NCBI GenBank assembly: GCA_964618215.1
Contig: CAZTZE010000005.1
Span: 1 to 64,000, forward strand
Reading direction: 5' to 3'
DNA from: CG2-30-58-95 sp964618215
GTDB lineage: Bacteria; Chloroflexota; Anaerolineae; Anaerolineales; Villigracilaceae
Length of the DNA: 64,000 nucleotides
Of this stretch, positions 1-9,263 are shown piece after piece. A model generated the notes under the pieces. That model saw nothing but the letters and a program-made list of their open reading frames with translations. It was not told the DNA's origin and did not search any database. Within the stretch, counting starts at the first letter, position 1. Each line of letters begins with the position of its first letter. Made by a program: the position numbers and the translations under genes.

Positions 1-109
1 CGCCGCTTTTTACACACCTTGATCAATCAAGAATGGACAAAGTCCAGCTCAGTAGCCGTGTAAAAATAACTTCCGTTTTCTGCTCTTGGGTTTTGAATGC
101 CATTGTTTC

Positions 110-250
110 GAATTCACCGGGGATGAACAGAGATAAACAGAGATTCTACCTGTTTAGCCAGGAAGCTCTGTGGAAAACGCCAAAAATCTTCGTTCATCTC
201 CGTTTATCTCTGGTTGATTTTGGATTTTCAAAACACTTTCTAAGGATCAA
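110..250. repeat. Dispersed repeat upstream of fructose-bisphosphatase gene
   Basis: This non-coding stretch holds a purine-rich tract (AGATAAACAGAGATT, about 129-144) and its inverted counterpart (TTCATCTCCGTTTATCTCTG, about 192-212), so it can fold on itself. Its right part, ending TTTTCAAAACACTTTCTAAGG, recurs inverted at about 50172-50213 and in part at about 12080-12098. I read it as a copy of a dispersed non-coding repeat family, not a gene. Confidence 0.6.
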
Positions 251-266
251 ATTCAGGAGGTGGCGC

Positions 267-1268
267 ATGGAATTCGAACCGACCCGCAACCTGGCGCTCG
301 AACTGGTGCGCGTGACCGAGGCGGCCGCTTTGATGGCCGGTCGCTTCATGGGCCGCGGCGACAAGCCCGCCGCCGACCACGCCGCGGTCGAAGCGATGCG
401 GCTGGTGCTCAATTCCATTCAGATGAATGCCATCGTCGTCATCGGCGAAGGAGAGAAGGATAATGCCCCGATGCTCTTCAACGGTGAACGTGTCGGCACG
501 GGCAGCGGGGCCGAGATGGATATCGCTGTGGATCCGATTGACGGCACGCGTCCCCTGGCACATGGTACCTATAATGCCATCTCAACCGTGGCCGTCGCGC
601 CGCGCGGCACTATGTTCAACCCCGGGCCATTCGTCTACATGGACAAGATCGCCGTCGGGCCGGCGGCAAAAGGCAAGATCAACATCGAAGCGCCCGTGGC
701 CGATAACCTGAAGGCCATCGCCAAGGCTAGTGGCAAAACCGTCGAAGACCTGACTGCCGTCATCCTCGACCGTCCGCGCCACGCGCAGTTGATCGCCGAA
801 GTGCGTCGCAACGGCGTGCGCATCCGCCTGATCCCGGACGGCGACGTGGCCGGCGCGCTGATGACCGCCTGGCCGGACTCTGGCATGGACGTGCTCTTTG
901 GCATTGGCGGCACACCCGAAGGCGTGCTGGCCGCATGCGCCCTGCGCGCCATGGGTGGAGAGATCCAGGGCAAGCTTTATGCCCGCAACGAGGACGAGCT
1001 GCGCCGCGGGCGTGAGATGGGTTATGACTTCGAGAAGATCCTGACCATGGATGATCTGGTGTCCACCGAAGATGTCTTCTTCGCAGCGACCGGCATCACC
1101 GAGGGCGAGCTGCTGCACGGCGTGAAATATTTTGGCAAGGGGGCGCGCACCGACAGTCTGGTGGTGCGCGGTCTGACCGGCACTGTGCGCCAGATCGTCG
1201 CCACCCACCGCTGGGATAAACTCAGCCAGTTGAGCGCCATCAAGTACCAAGACTTGACACCCGATTAG
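267..1268 (+). CDS. glpX: Class II fructose-1,6-bisphosphatase (GlpX family)
   Basis: Hydrolyses fructose-1,6-bisphosphate to fructose-6-phosphate in gluconeogenesis; cytosolic and metal dependent. The 333-residue product has the usual GlpX length. It shows the N-terminal TRNLALELVRVTEAAA signature, the metal/phosphate segment VIGEGEKDNAPML, the VDPIDGTRPLAHG motif and GIGGTPEGVLAACALRAMGG. The reading frame is open further upstream, but the ATG at 267 is preceded by AGGAGGTGG and gives the canonical N-terminus, while the upstream extension lies in repeat DNA. It stands alone, followed by a tRNA. Some class II enzymes also cleave sedoheptulose-1,7-bisphosphate; that cannot be judged here. Confidence 0.95.
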   Translation: MEFEPTRNLALELVRVTEAAALMAGRFMGRGDKPAADHAAVEAMRLVLNSIQMNAIVVIGEGEKDNAPMLFNGERVGTGSGAEMDIAVDPIDGTRPLAHGTYNAISTVAVAPRGTMFNPGPFVYMDKIAVGPAAKGKINIEAPVADNLKAIAKASGKTVEDLTAVILDRPRHAQLIAEVRRNGVRIRLIPDGDVAGALMTAWPDSGMDVLFGIGGTPEGVLAACALRAMGGEIQGKLYARNEDELRRGREMGYDFEKILTMDDLVSTEDVFFAATGITEGELLHGVKYFGKGARTDSLVVRGLTGTVRQIVATHRWDKLSQLSAIKYQDLTPD

Positions 1269-1293
1269 CTTAACCGTATAATCCCGCCTGCCT

Positions 1294-1366
1294 TCCTCGC
1301 TAGCTCAATTGGCAGAGCGGGCGGCTGTTAACCGCTAGGTTCGAGGTTCAAGTCCTCGGCGAGGAG
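1294..1366 (+). tRNA. tRNA-Asn (anticodon GTT)
   Basis: A full cloverleaf can be drawn: acceptor TCCTCGC/GCGAGGA, D-stem GCTC/GAGC, anticodon stem GGCGG/CCGCT with loop CTGTTAA (anticodon GTT), T-stem CGAGG/CCTCG with loop TTCAAGT. The discriminator is G and the CCA end is not fully encoded (GCC then T). A terminator hairpin follows within a few bases. Confidence 0.95.
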
Positions 1367-1370
1367 CCTT

Positions 1371-1390
1371 AAGCCCGAAAGGGCTTTTTT
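1371..1390 (+). terminator. Rho-independent terminator of tRNA-Asn
   Basis: Six-bp stem AAGCCC/GGGCTT closed by a GAAA loop and followed by TTTT, directly after the tRNA. Confidence 0.85.
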
Positions 1391-1399
1391 CATTCCCGC

Positions 1400-1428
1400 T
1401 TGTAATTGTCGAAACAATCTGCTATACT
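1400..1428 (+). promoter_or_regulatory. Sigma70-type promoter of the AbrB/PIN pair
   Basis: TTGTAA (1400-1405), 17-bp spacer, TATACT (1423-1428). It ends 42 bp before the ATG of the AbrB-type antitoxin, leaving room for the GAAAGG ribosome-binding site. Confidence 0.6.
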
Positions 1429-1470
1429 GCTTATGCAGAATATCAGTGAAAGCAGACAGAAAGGCAAATT

Positions 1471-1737
1471 ATGGATCTCACAATTCAAGTTCGAGAACGC
1501 GGTGTGGTCACTCTCCCCGCCGAGTTGCGCGACAAATACAACATCGAGAACGGCAACATCTTCCGTCTGGTGGACCTGGATGGCATCTTCGTCTTTGTTC
1601 CCATGGTGCCAATGGTTCCAGAACTGGCGCGCGAGATTGAGCGCATCCGTCTGGAATCAGGATTGAGCATCGAAGACCTCTTACAGGATTTGCGCAAGCA
1701 ACGCGAACGATACAACCAGGAGAAGTATGGCGAATAA
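1471..1737 (+). CDS. AbrB/MazE-type antitoxin (SpoVT-AbrB domain)
   Basis: An 88-residue protein beginning with a swapped-hairpin AbrB DNA-binding segment (IQVRERGVVTLPAELRDKY, residues 4-22), followed by a helical, charged tail (about 50-88) that would bind the toxin. It overlaps the downstream PIN gene by 11 bp, the usual arrangement for a VapBC-like operon, so it probably neutralises the PIN nuclease and represses its own promoter. The family-level call is secure; the partner relationship is inferred from the overlap. Confidence 0.8.
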   Translation: MDLTIQVRERGVVTLPAELRDKYNIENGNIFRLVDLDGIFVFVPMVPMVPELAREIERIRLESGLSIEDLLQDLRKQRERYNQEKYGE

Positions 1738-2182
1738 GCCGCGCGTTTTCATAGACGCCGACGTACTCTTTGCGGGTGCGGCTTCGCCTAACGAACACAG
1801 CGCCAGCCTTGTCATTTTACGAATGGCAGAAATCACGCTGATCGAGGCCATTGCCAGCCAGCAGGTAATCACGGAGGCCGAACGCAATCTGCAGGAAAAA
1901 ATGCCAGCTGCATTACCCGCTTTCCAATTATTGGTGAGCCGTTGTCTGCGGGTAGTCGCCGATCCAACTGCAGACGAGATAAAGACGCTTGGTAAATCTG
2001 CTGATCCAAAAGACCTGCCAATCCTGGCAGCGGCTGTCCACGAGGAATGCACTTATCTGGTTACCTACAACGTCCGTCATTATCAACCTGGCGTCAAAGA
2101 GGTGACTGTACTGAAACCCGGCGACCTGACGCAGCGGGTCAGGTATCTGCTGTCCCAGATGTCTCAAGGCAATGACCGATAG
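1727..2182 (+). CDS. PIN-domain ribonuclease toxin (VapC-like)
   Basis: A 151-residue PIN-fold protein. Acidic residues expected of the metal site are seen in FIDADVLFAG (N-terminus), in the middle Glu of VITEAERNL, and in ADPKDLPILAAAV, with LVTYNVRHY late in the chain. Such proteins cleave RNA when free of antitoxin. It overlaps the AbrB-type gene upstream and probably forms one transcript with it from the promoter at 1400-1428. The RNA target cannot be read from sequence. Confidence 0.8.
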   Translation: MANKPRVFIDADVLFAGAASPNEHSASLVILRMAEITLIEAIASQQVITEAERNLQEKMPAALPAFQLLVSRCLRVVADPTADEIKTLGKSADPKDLPILAAAVHEECTYLVTYNVRHYQPGVKEVTVLKPGDLTQRVRYLLSQMSQGNDR

Positions 2183-2197
2183 AACTACCATTACGCT

Positions 2198-3709
2198 TCA
2201 TGCTTTATACAACAGGTCCGCGTATCGTCTGAGCATTTCGCTGACCACGCCGCGCAGGGGCATTGTGGCGGCCATGCCATAGATGGGCGCGGTTTCCCCT
2301 TTCTCTTCCGGATTAGCCCTGACATGCTCTACGGCTGCCCGCAGATCGGCGATGAATTTCTCGGCAACGCCGGGCTGAGTATGGCGCAGCGTTACGGCAA
2401 GGTGAACTGCCGCGGGTTTTTGGAGTGGATTTAGATTCCACTTGCGGACAGCCATGTAATCCATGACCTTATAAATATCCACTGCCTCGGATGCGAAGGA
2501 AATGATCCACAACGGATCGCCGAGCACGCGCAAGTCAGGGATGGACTCAATGCCTCGCTTAATACTATCCGCCGTTTGCAAAATTTTTCCGCTTGCCTCG
2601 AGATAGCCTTTTTCGCCCAGCGAGACCATCGCCGCCCAGCAGGCCGCGCTCAGGCCGCCGGGACGGCTGCCGCTCATGTTGGGCGAGAAATACAGCCCGC
2701 CTGGCCAATCGGCCGCGGTGAAATACTGATAACGCCGCAATTCCTGGCCGCGATAGAGGACCACGGATGTACCTTTGGCGGCATAGCCGTATTTGTGCGT
2801 ATCTGCGGAAATGGAGGTCACGCCGGGCAGTCGGAAATCGAAGGCTGGGACGGGGTAGCCCAGTTTCTCGGCCCAGGGGAGGATGAAACCTCCCAGGCAG
2901 GCGTCGGTGTGGAAGCTGATCCCCCTTTTTCGCGCCATTTCGGACATTTCGGCGATCGGGTCAATCACGCCGTGCGGGAAGGTCGGCGCGGAGCCAACAA
3001 TGGCGATGGTGTTGCGGTTGAGCGCCTTTTTAATCGCTTTCAGGTCGGCGCGGAAATCCGAGCCGAGCGGCGTGCGAACGATTTTGATCCCGAAATATTG
3101 CGCGGCTTTGTCGAAGGCGGGATGCGCCGTCTCAGGAGCGACGATCTCGGGCCGGGCAATGCCTTTGCGCTCGCGCGCCTGGTCGCGGTAGGTCTTCATG
3201 GCGAGCAGGATGCTCTCGCTGCCGCCGGAGGTGACCGTACCGCAGAATTCGTTCGCTGTTTCCCCCGCGCCGAGCATGTGCGCGGTCATCGAGACGATTT
3301 CCGCCTCAAACTTGGAGGCGCTCGGCCAGAGATCGGTGTGCAGCGGGTTGGCCTGTGAATGGATGGCGTAGACGCGGTTGAGGAAATCAATATAAGCCTG
3401 GTCGCCGTGATAGACTGCCCCGGAAGCGAAGCCATCTTTCCAGCGCGCGGCCTCTCTATCACGCAATGCTTCCATCTCAGCGATGATCTCCTGGCGGTCG
3501 CGGCCAGTTTCAGGCAGGCGGGAAAAGGTCGGGAAATCGCCCCGGTATGGCTTGAGCGTAGGCTCCAACCGCTCCATGATTTCCTGGTATTCTTTCTCGA
3601 TCCTGGCCTGCACCGAGGGGATGCGCCGCAGGATTTTTTCCAGCCTTGTCAGCAGGCGCGGGTTTACCCGCCCCAGATGAGTGTACAGGAGTTGCGTAAT
3701 ATCCATCAT
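2198..3709 (-). CDS. PLP-dependent lyase/decarboxylase of the sphingosine-1-phosphate lyase-like family
   Basis: About 500 residues, fold type I PLP enzyme. Visible features are GTVTSGGSESILLAMKTYRD (cofactor-binding turn), HTDACLGGFILPW (Asp under the pyridine ring) and SADTHKYGYAAKGTSVVLYR, in which the Lys after THK forms the Schiff base. The C-terminal part ends with a typical small domain. Family members cleave phosphorylated sphingoid bases or decarboxylate amino acids; the substrate here is not evident. The ATG at 3709 directly follows GGAGGG; a second ATG at 3706 and a TTG at 3736 are alternative starts. The neighbours give no pathway context. Confidence 0.8.
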   Translation of the reverse strand: MMDITQLLYTHLGRVNPRLLTRLEKILRRIPSVQARIEKEYQEIMERLEPTLKPYRGDFPTFSRLPETGRDRQEIIAEMEALRDREAARWKDGFASGAVYHGDQAYIDFLNRVYAIHSQANPLHTDLWPSASKFEAEIVSMTAHMLGAGETANEFCGTVTSGGSESILLAMKTYRDQARERKGIARPEIVAPETAHPAFDKAAQYFGIKIVRTPLGSDFRADLKAIKKALNRNTIAIVGSAPTFPHGVIDPIAEMSEMARKRGISFHTDACLGGFILPWAEKLGYPVPAFDFRLPGVTSISADTHKYGYAAKGTSVVLYRGQELRRYQYFTAADWPGGLYFSPNMSGSRPGGLSAACWAAMVSLGEKGYLEASGKILQTADSIKRGIESIPDLRVLGDPLWIISFASEAVDIYKVMDYMAVRKWNLNPLQKPAAVHLAVTLRHTQPGVAEKFIADLRAAVEHVRANPEEKGETAPIYGMAATMPLRGVVSEMLRRYADLLYKA

Positions 3710-3746
3710 CCCTCCATGTTCGGTGTTTACCCACAAGTCAAAACTT

Positions 3747-3906
3747 AATAGACATTATCGGTAATAGCTTTTTCTGCATCGAATTACACGAATTGGGCGA
3801 ATTTTCTTCGGGAAATTCGTGCCGAGTAGGCGCTGCCCTGAGTTCATCGAAGGGTGCTGCGCAAAAATTCGATGCAAAAGAGAATCGGGATTTATTGCCG
3901 ATAAGG
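3747..3906. repeat. MITE-like dispersed repeat carrying a nested ~43-bp unit
   Basis: Matches, in inverted orientation, the element at about 41571-41690. Shared arms are TTTTTCTGCATCGAATTACA at the left and AAAATTCGATGCAAAAGAGA at the right; GCATCGAATT/AATTCGATGC are inverted arms. Inside this copy only, about 3829-3873, sits an extra unit GCCGAGTAGGCG...GGGTGCTGCGCA that recurs inverted at about 51329-51372. The rest of the intergenic region down to 3938 shows nothing else. Confidence 0.75.
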
Positions 3907-3938
3907 ATAAATCTTTTTCGGCTCGTCCGAGTTAGTCG

Positions 3939-5513
3939 TTAAGAATTCAGCCTTGCGCAAATCGGCCGGTTAGACTGATAGAGATTTACAAATTCCTTGA
4001 ATAATTGGTCGTGGATTCTTCGATTAGCCGGGTTGGCTTGAAAAGTATTGGCAATCTGCAGGCGCGCCGCGATTTCGTCGAATGTCGTCAGGCCGAGCGC
4101 GACGGCGGCCAGGAATGCCGCGCCGCGCAAACCGGCGCGGATCGGGTCTTTGACCTGCCGGATGGCGCGCTTCAGCACGTCGGCATGGATCTGGCACCAG
4201 ATATCCGACTGCGCCCCGCCACCGATCATGTTGATTGGCTCCATCCGCCGCCCGGCGAACCGTTCGACGCATTCGAGCAGCCAGCGGGCGTTATAGGCCA
4301 CGCCCTCGAACACGGCGCGGACGAGCACGCGGCGGTCAGTCTTGAGAGACAGGTTAAAGAACCCACCCCGAATCAATGCGTCTTCGACCGGCGTCCGCTC
4401 CCCGACCAGCCAGGGGGTGAAGATCACGCCTTCGCTCCCGGCCGGGGTCTGTTCGGCCATGCGGTCAAAGACTTCATAAATGTTGCCCGGAGGCGCGCCT
4501 GTGCGAAGTTCGTCTTCGGCATAGAGCAGGTTGTCCCGCAGGAAATTCAGGCAGGCGCCGGCGCACTCCTGTTCGTTGGCAATGTAGTATTTGCCGGGTA
4601 TCGCCGAAGGCAGGGAGGCCATGCTGTGAAGCAGATCGGTCTTTTTGAAGGGGACGGGGCAGGAAATCCACGATGAGGTGCCGAGGTAAAGATGCGCTTC
4701 GTAATCTCTCACCGCGCCGGAGCCGATGGCGGCCGATTGCGCGTCGGTGGCGCCGGCCACGACCAGGGTTTTCTCCGACAGGCCAAATTCCCGGGCGACC
4801 TCCGCTCGGAGCGGGCCGAGGACGTCCAACGTGCGCCTGAGTTCGGGCAGTTTTTCCCGCTCGACGCCAGCCATCCCCAGCAGACGGTTATCCCAAACGA
4901 TGTTGTAGATATCGCGGTTGTCGGTGAGCCAGTGCAGATTGACGGAGTCGTAAGTCGCGGCGATCTGGCCGGTCAGGCGCAAATTGATGTAATCTTTAGG
5001 CTCGAGGAATTTGTAAGTTTGCCGGTAAATTTCGGGCAGTTCGTGTTTGACGAACAGGATGTGGGCGAGGGAATCTTTGCCCGAAGGTGTTGGCACGCCG
5101 CCAGTCAGCCGCAGCCAGGTCAGCAGTTTCCCGATCCCATAGCCCTGAATCTTGAAGATGCCGCTCGTTACTTCCTGGGCATACCGCGCGCCGCGCGTGT
5201 CCATCCAGAAAATGGCGTTCATCAACGGGCGTCCGTCCCTGCCAACGGGGATGGTGGTGGAGTACAGGCTGGCGCAGTTGACGGCGAGGATGTCTTCGGC
5301 CGGAACCGGGTTTTGCCTGATCACCCGCTGCGCCGCCCGCAGGATGGCCTGCCACCAGTCGTCCGGGCGTTGCTCGATCCCGCCGTTGGGCAGGAAGAGG
5401 GTCTCGACCTTCTCGAATTCGCTGGCCAGGATTTCCCCGCGCGTCGAAACCAGTCCCACTTTTGGGCCGGAAGAGCCCAGGTCTATTGCCAGAATGTATT
5501 TCTCGTTGGGCAT
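3939..5513 (-). CDS. FGGY-family carbohydrate kinase (xylulokinase-like)
   Basis: A 524-residue sugar kinase that would phosphorylate a pentose/hexose or sugar alcohol with ATP. It opens with the phosphate-1 loop ILAIDLGSSGPKVGLV (residues 7-22), carries GATDAQSAAIGSGA in the middle (catalytic Asp region) and NMIGGGAQSDIWCQI toward the C-terminus (adenosine/phosphate-2 loop). Length fits XylB and relatives. Substrate specificity is unclear: no sugar transporter or isomerase gene is adjacent. The ATG at 5513 is the first in frame. Confidence 0.88.
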   Translation of the reverse strand: MPNEKYILAIDLGSSGPKVGLVSTRGEILASEFEKVETLFLPNGGIEQRPDDWWQAILRAAQRVIRQNPVPAEDILAVNCASLYSTTIPVGRDGRPLMNAIFWMDTRGARYAQEVTSGIFKIQGYGIGKLLTWLRLTGGVPTPSGKDSLAHILFVKHELPEIYRQTYKFLEPKDYINLRLTGQIAATYDSVNLHWLTDNRDIYNIVWDNRLLGMAGVEREKLPELRRTLDVLGPLRAEVAREFGLSEKTLVVAGATDAQSAAIGSGAVRDYEAHLYLGTSSWISCPVPFKKTDLLHSMASLPSAIPGKYYIANEQECAGACLNFLRDNLLYAEDELRTGAPPGNIYEVFDRMAEQTPAGSEGVIFTPWLVGERTPVEDALIRGGFFNLSLKTDRRVLVRAVFEGVAYNARWLLECVERFAGRRMEPINMIGGGAQSDIWCQIHADVLKRAIRQVKDPIRAGLRGAAFLAAVALGLTTFDEIAARLQIANTFQANPANRRIHDQLFKEFVNLYQSNRPICARLNS

Positions 5514-5747
5514 TTCGATCTCCTCAATAGATCACTGATAAAAATTGGAGCCTTTTATGCCGACCACGATTTACCGTCGAAGCCTACCCGGTGATGTTAT
5601 CAATTATACATGAGGCCACTTTTTCAGTGCGCTCATACACGCAAACCCTTTTGGAATTCCCGACCGGGTATGCCGAATATGTCTTCGGCAGATAAGTTGC
5701 GTAAAAATACCCATACGCGTGTAAAATAGACGAGTCGCAGGTGATAT

Positions 5748-8700
5748 ATGCCCACTCAAAGCATCCATCTCAGCCGAACCAAGATTATCATCCCGAAACG
5801 TCGCGACGAAATCCTTACTCGAACGCGATTATTGGAGCTGTTGTACGAGCTGCTCGATAAGCGGCTGATCTTGATCTCCGCTCCCGCCGGGTACGGAAAA
5901 ACTTCACTTCTGATTGATTTTGTCAGTCACGCCGAGATGCCGTTGTGCTGGTTATCGTTAGATGCGTTGGATCAAGACCCGCAACGATTTATTGCTTATT
6001 TCATCGCCGCACTCGCTCAGCGTTTTCCAAAATTCGGCCGCCAGTCCACCGCCGCGCTGAGTAACATCACCTCGCTGGAAGATGATACCGAGCGCTTGAT
6101 CGTTACCCTGATCAACGAGATTTACGAACAGATTTCCGAACACTTTATCCTGGTTTTGGACGACTACCAGTTCGTCAACGACACGCCCGCCATTCGCGAC
6201 TTCGTCAACCGCTTTACCCAACTCGTGGGGGAGAACTGTCATCTGATCATCTCTTCAAGGAAAGTCGTGACCTTGCCGGATGCAATTCTGATGATCGCCC
6301 GCGATCAGGTCGGCGGTTTAGGCCCACTCGAGCTGGCCTTCGCCGCAGAAGAGATCCAGGCCCTCTTTGAACAAAACTATCATGAGCAAATCTCAGCAGT
6401 GACGGCCGAGGAATTGGTACAACAGACCGAGGGATGGATCACTGCCCTGCAACTTTCCAATCCGACCATGGCGAAGGGTATTGCCGACCGATTGCGGGCT
6501 GCGCGCGCCGCCGGCGTGGAGCTGTTTGATTACTTGAGCCAGCAAGTGCTCGACCAGCAGCCCGCCGAATTGCGCGCTTTTCTCCTGCATACTTCCCTCC
6601 TGGACGAGTTTGATGTCAGTCTATGCGCGGCAGTTCTGAGTCCACTAACCCCTGACCAGCCTCACGACTGTAAGCGGATGATAGAGGCTGTTTTGCTAAA
6701 CAATCTGTTCGTCCTGCCGGTCGGCCCGGGTGGAAAGTGGCTGCGCTACCATCACCTTTTCCAGGATTTTCTCAAATTCAGGTTGCAAAAAGAGCAGCCC
6801 GAATTGATAGACCCCATCTATCGCCGCCTGGCTCAGGTACACGAGCAGAATGGAGATCTGGAAAAGAGTTATCACGTCTATCAACAATTAGGAGATTCCG
6901 ATGCTTTAGCTGACCTGGTCGAGCGCGCTGGGACGATCTTGCTCTACAATGACCGTTTGATTACCCTATCCAACTGGCTGGAACATCTGCCCGATGAGCT
7001 TATTCGGGCGCGTCCTGTCTTGCTTTCTTTACAAGGCGCCGTTGCCGTTATGAAGGGAAAAATACAATTCGGATTATCCCTGCTCGATCAGGCTGAGAGC
7101 GCTTTCCACTCCACAGGTGATGTTGCCAACCAGGCCCTCACATTGATGCGACGAGCCTATGCTCATCGCCATTTGGGAAATTATACGGCTTCTTTGGCAG
7201 ATGCCGAGGAAGCATTGCGCCTGACGGCAGAAGATGACAGTTTAAAAAGGAGCCGTGCTGAAGCATTGCGAGTGAAGGGGTTGAGCCTGCATCGTATGGG
7301 ACAGGTCAGCCAGGCGGTCGAATGCCTGGCGCAAGCCCTGGCCATCTACACCGAGCTGAACGAAATACATATTATCCCCAGAATACAGATGGAATTAGGC
7401 ATGGCTCACCATGCCACAGGGGACTACAAAACCACCCAGTTCTATTTTGAGAAAGCGCTATCCCTCTGGCAAAAAGAGGACAACCTGTTCTGGCAGGCCA
7501 ACCTGTTGAACAATATGGGCGTCATGTATCACTTCCAGGGGGAATATGAACAGGCTGTCACAGCCCTGGAAGAGGGCCTCAGTTGCGCCCGGCGGAGCGG
7601 CCATACGCGCATGGAGGCCTTGAACCTGGCCAGCCTGGGCGACCTGTATGCCGATCTGGAGGAACTGGATGCCGCCCAACAGGCCTATCAGCAAGCCCAA
7701 GAAATTGCCATCCACATAGACGACAACTTCTTAAACCGTTACTCGACACTGATGCAGGCTGGCATTGCAAGATTTCGAGGAGTTTACCCCGACGCTCAAC
7801 TGCTGCTTGACATCACGCAAGAACAAATAAATTCAAGCGGCTCTAATTTTGAAAGGGGGTTACTCTACTTAGAATGGGGGCGCTTAATGCTTGCAATGGG
7901 AAATTCTGAAGGGGCTTTAAATAATTTGCTGGCCTCTGAACGATGTTTTGTCCAAGGCGACTTGCTTATTGAGACCGGTTGGAGCCGGCTATGGCTGGCC
8001 GCGGCCTGTAACCGTTTACAAGACAAAGTCAAGGCTCAAGAATATATTCAGGCAGCACTAAGTGTTGTCAAATCGGAACAGCCGGCGCATTCTTTGATCA
8101 TGGTTGCCCGGCAAATTCGCACCTGGCTTTCGGATTTACAGGATAACCCCGAATTTGGGAGTTCGCTCCAGGAACTGCTGAAACAAGCCGATCAAATGGA
8201 TGCTAAATTACCTGCGCTCCGCCGCCATCTGCGCCGGATGACCAGCGCGGTTCCATTATCTTTTCCCCGCTTGACTGTCCAGGCCTTTGGCAAGGCACAG
8301 GTAAGGGTAAATGGCAAACTGGTCACCTCCTCACAATGGCAGACGCAAGAGGTGCGCAACTTGTTCTTTTATTTTCTCGACGCGCCGCAAGCGGTAACCA
8401 AAGAACAGGTCGGGATCGAATTCTGGCCGGACCTGTCGCCAGCCCAGTTAAAGGTCAGGTTCAAGAATAACATCTATCGCCTGCGCCGCGCCCTGGGTCA
8501 GGATACCATCTTTTTCGAGAATGAACTTTACCAGTTCAACCGCAAGCTGGATTATGACTACGACGTGGAAGCTTTTAAAGCCCAAATTGCGCAGGCGACT
8601 GCTTCCCAGGATATTCGGGAGCGCATCAATTGTTACCGGACAGCAGTGGCTCTGGTAAAAGGAGTCTACCTGGAAGACATGGATGCGGCCTGGGCCAGGT

Positions 8701-8990
8701 TCGAGCGGGAACAGTTGAACCAGGAATATCTATCCGCCTTATTAAATCTGGGCGAGCTTTATCGCGAAAGTGGAGATCTGCCCCGCGCTCTGCAAACCTG
8801 CCAGCGCGCCATCGCCCACGACGCCTGCCTCGAAGAGGCCTATCGCCAGGCGATGCGCATTTATGCTGCCATGGGCGATCGGGCTGCCATCGCCCGCCAA
8901 TATCAGGCCTGCAAAGAAGCCCTCAAATCCGAACTCGACGTTCCGCCCTCGCCGGAGACGGAGGAGTTATACAAAAGCTTGATGGCCTGA
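5748..8990 (+). CDS. STAND ATPase / TPR / BTAD transcriptional regulator
   Basis: A 1080-residue signal-integrating regulator. Residues 1-330 form a MalT-like NTPase with Walker A SAPAGYGKTS (Lys51) and Walker B FILVLDDYQ (Asp138-139). A tetratricopeptide array covers about 360-800. The C-terminus (about 840-1080) has a winged-helix OmpR-like domain (VQAFGKAQVRVNG..., KNNIYRLRRALG) followed by the helical bacterial transcriptional activator domain. So it is a STAND regulator whose DNA-binding end is of SARP/BTAD type instead of the LuxR type of MalT. A plausible promoter is TTGCGT (5697) with TAAAAT (5722), spacing 19. It lies upstream of the microprotein/DUF5317 cassette and may control it (inference). 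Confidence 0.9.
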   Translation: MPTQSIHLSRTKIIIPKRRDEILTRTRLLELLYELLDKRLILISAPAGYGKTSLLIDFVSHAEMPLCWLSLDALDQDPQRFIAYFIAALAQRFPKFGRQSTAALSNITSLEDDTERLIVTLINEIYEQISEHFILVLDDYQFVNDTPAIRDFVNRFTQLVGENCHLIISSRKVVTLPDAILMIARDQVGGLGPLELAFAAEEIQALFEQNYHEQISAVTAEELVQQTEGWITALQLSNPTMAKGIADRLRAARAAGVELFDYLSQQVLDQQPAELRAFLLHTSLLDEFDVSLCAAVLSPLTPDQPHDCKRMIEAVLLNNLFVLPVGPGGKWLRYHHLFQDFLKFRLQKEQPELIDPIYRRLAQVHEQNGDLEKSYHVYQQLGDSDALADLVERAGTILLYNDRLITLSNWLEHLPDELIRARPVLLSLQGAVAVMKGKIQFGLSLLDQAESAFHSTGDVANQALTLMRRAYAHRHLGNYTASLADAEEALRLTAEDDSLKRSRAEALRVKGLSLHRMGQVSQAVECLAQALAIYTELNEIHIIPRIQMELGMAHHATGDYKTTQFYFEKALSLWQKEDNLFWQANLLNNMGVMYHFQGEYEQAVTALEEGLSCARRSGHTRMEALNLASLGDLYADLEELDAAQQAYQQAQEIAIHIDDNFLNRYSTLMQAGIARFRGVYPDAQLLLDITQEQINSSGSNFERGLLYLEWGRLMLAMGNSEGALNNLLASERCFVQGDLLIETGWSRLWLAAACNRLQDKVKAQEYIQAALSVVKSEQPAHSLIMVARQIRTWLSDLQDNPEFGSSLQELLKQADQMDAKLPALRRHLRRMTSAVPLSFPRLTVQAFGKAQVRVNGKLVTSSQWQTQEVRNLFFYFLDAPQAVTKEQVGIEFWPDLSPAQLKVRFKNNIYRLRRALGQDTIFFENELYQFNRKLDYDYDVEAFKAQIAQATASQDIRERINCYRTAVALVKGVYLEDMDAAWARFEREQLNQEYLSALLNLGELYRESGDLPRALQTCQRAIAHDACLEEAYRQAMRIYAAMGDRAAIARQYQACKEALKSELDVPPSPETEELYKSLMA

Positions 8991-8997
8991 CTTATGT

Positions 8998-9086
8998 AGG
9001 GCGGGTTTTCGCGAAGCACCCCCGTAGGGGGCTTACCCGCCGGAGTTTAGCTCTTACGAGTGGCGGGATTGAATCCCGCCCTACGC
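8998..9086. repeat. Inverted-repeat element, GTAGGGCGGG...CCCGCCCTAC
   Basis: The outer arms GTAGGGCGGG (from 8997) and CCCGCCCTAC (to about 9084) are inverted copies, and inner GGCGGGATT/AATCCCGCC and CCCCCGTAGGGGG hairpins are present. A loosely related arrangement (GACGGGGTGGG...CCCCACCCCTAC) lies at 43030-43081. Non-coding, and may act as a bidirectional transcription stop. Confidence 0.6.
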
Positions 9087-9100
9087 AGCTTTATCACATC

Positions 9101-9122
9101 ATCAGCCCCTGAGGGGGCTGAT
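9101..9122 (+). terminator. Hairpin, possible terminator
   Basis: ATCAGCCCC-TGAG-GGGGCTGAT, a 9-bp stem. Only a weak T-run follows (ATTGCTTT), so termination efficiency is uncertain. Confidence 0.45.
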
Positions 9123-9263
9123 TGCTTTGAAGCCACCTTTGAAGCCTACCCCATAGTATTATTAGGACAAGAAGTAGCTTCTCGATGGACTGGGGGATGC
9201 ACCTAATCTCCCAGGCTTATAGAGAAGCTGCGCCAAAAAAACAGACCCTATGGAAGGTGGCTC

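Noticed and set aside
5523..5747. Riboswitch upstream of the giant regulator
   Set aside because: No conserved riboswitch core could be recognised; only a plausible promoter was found.
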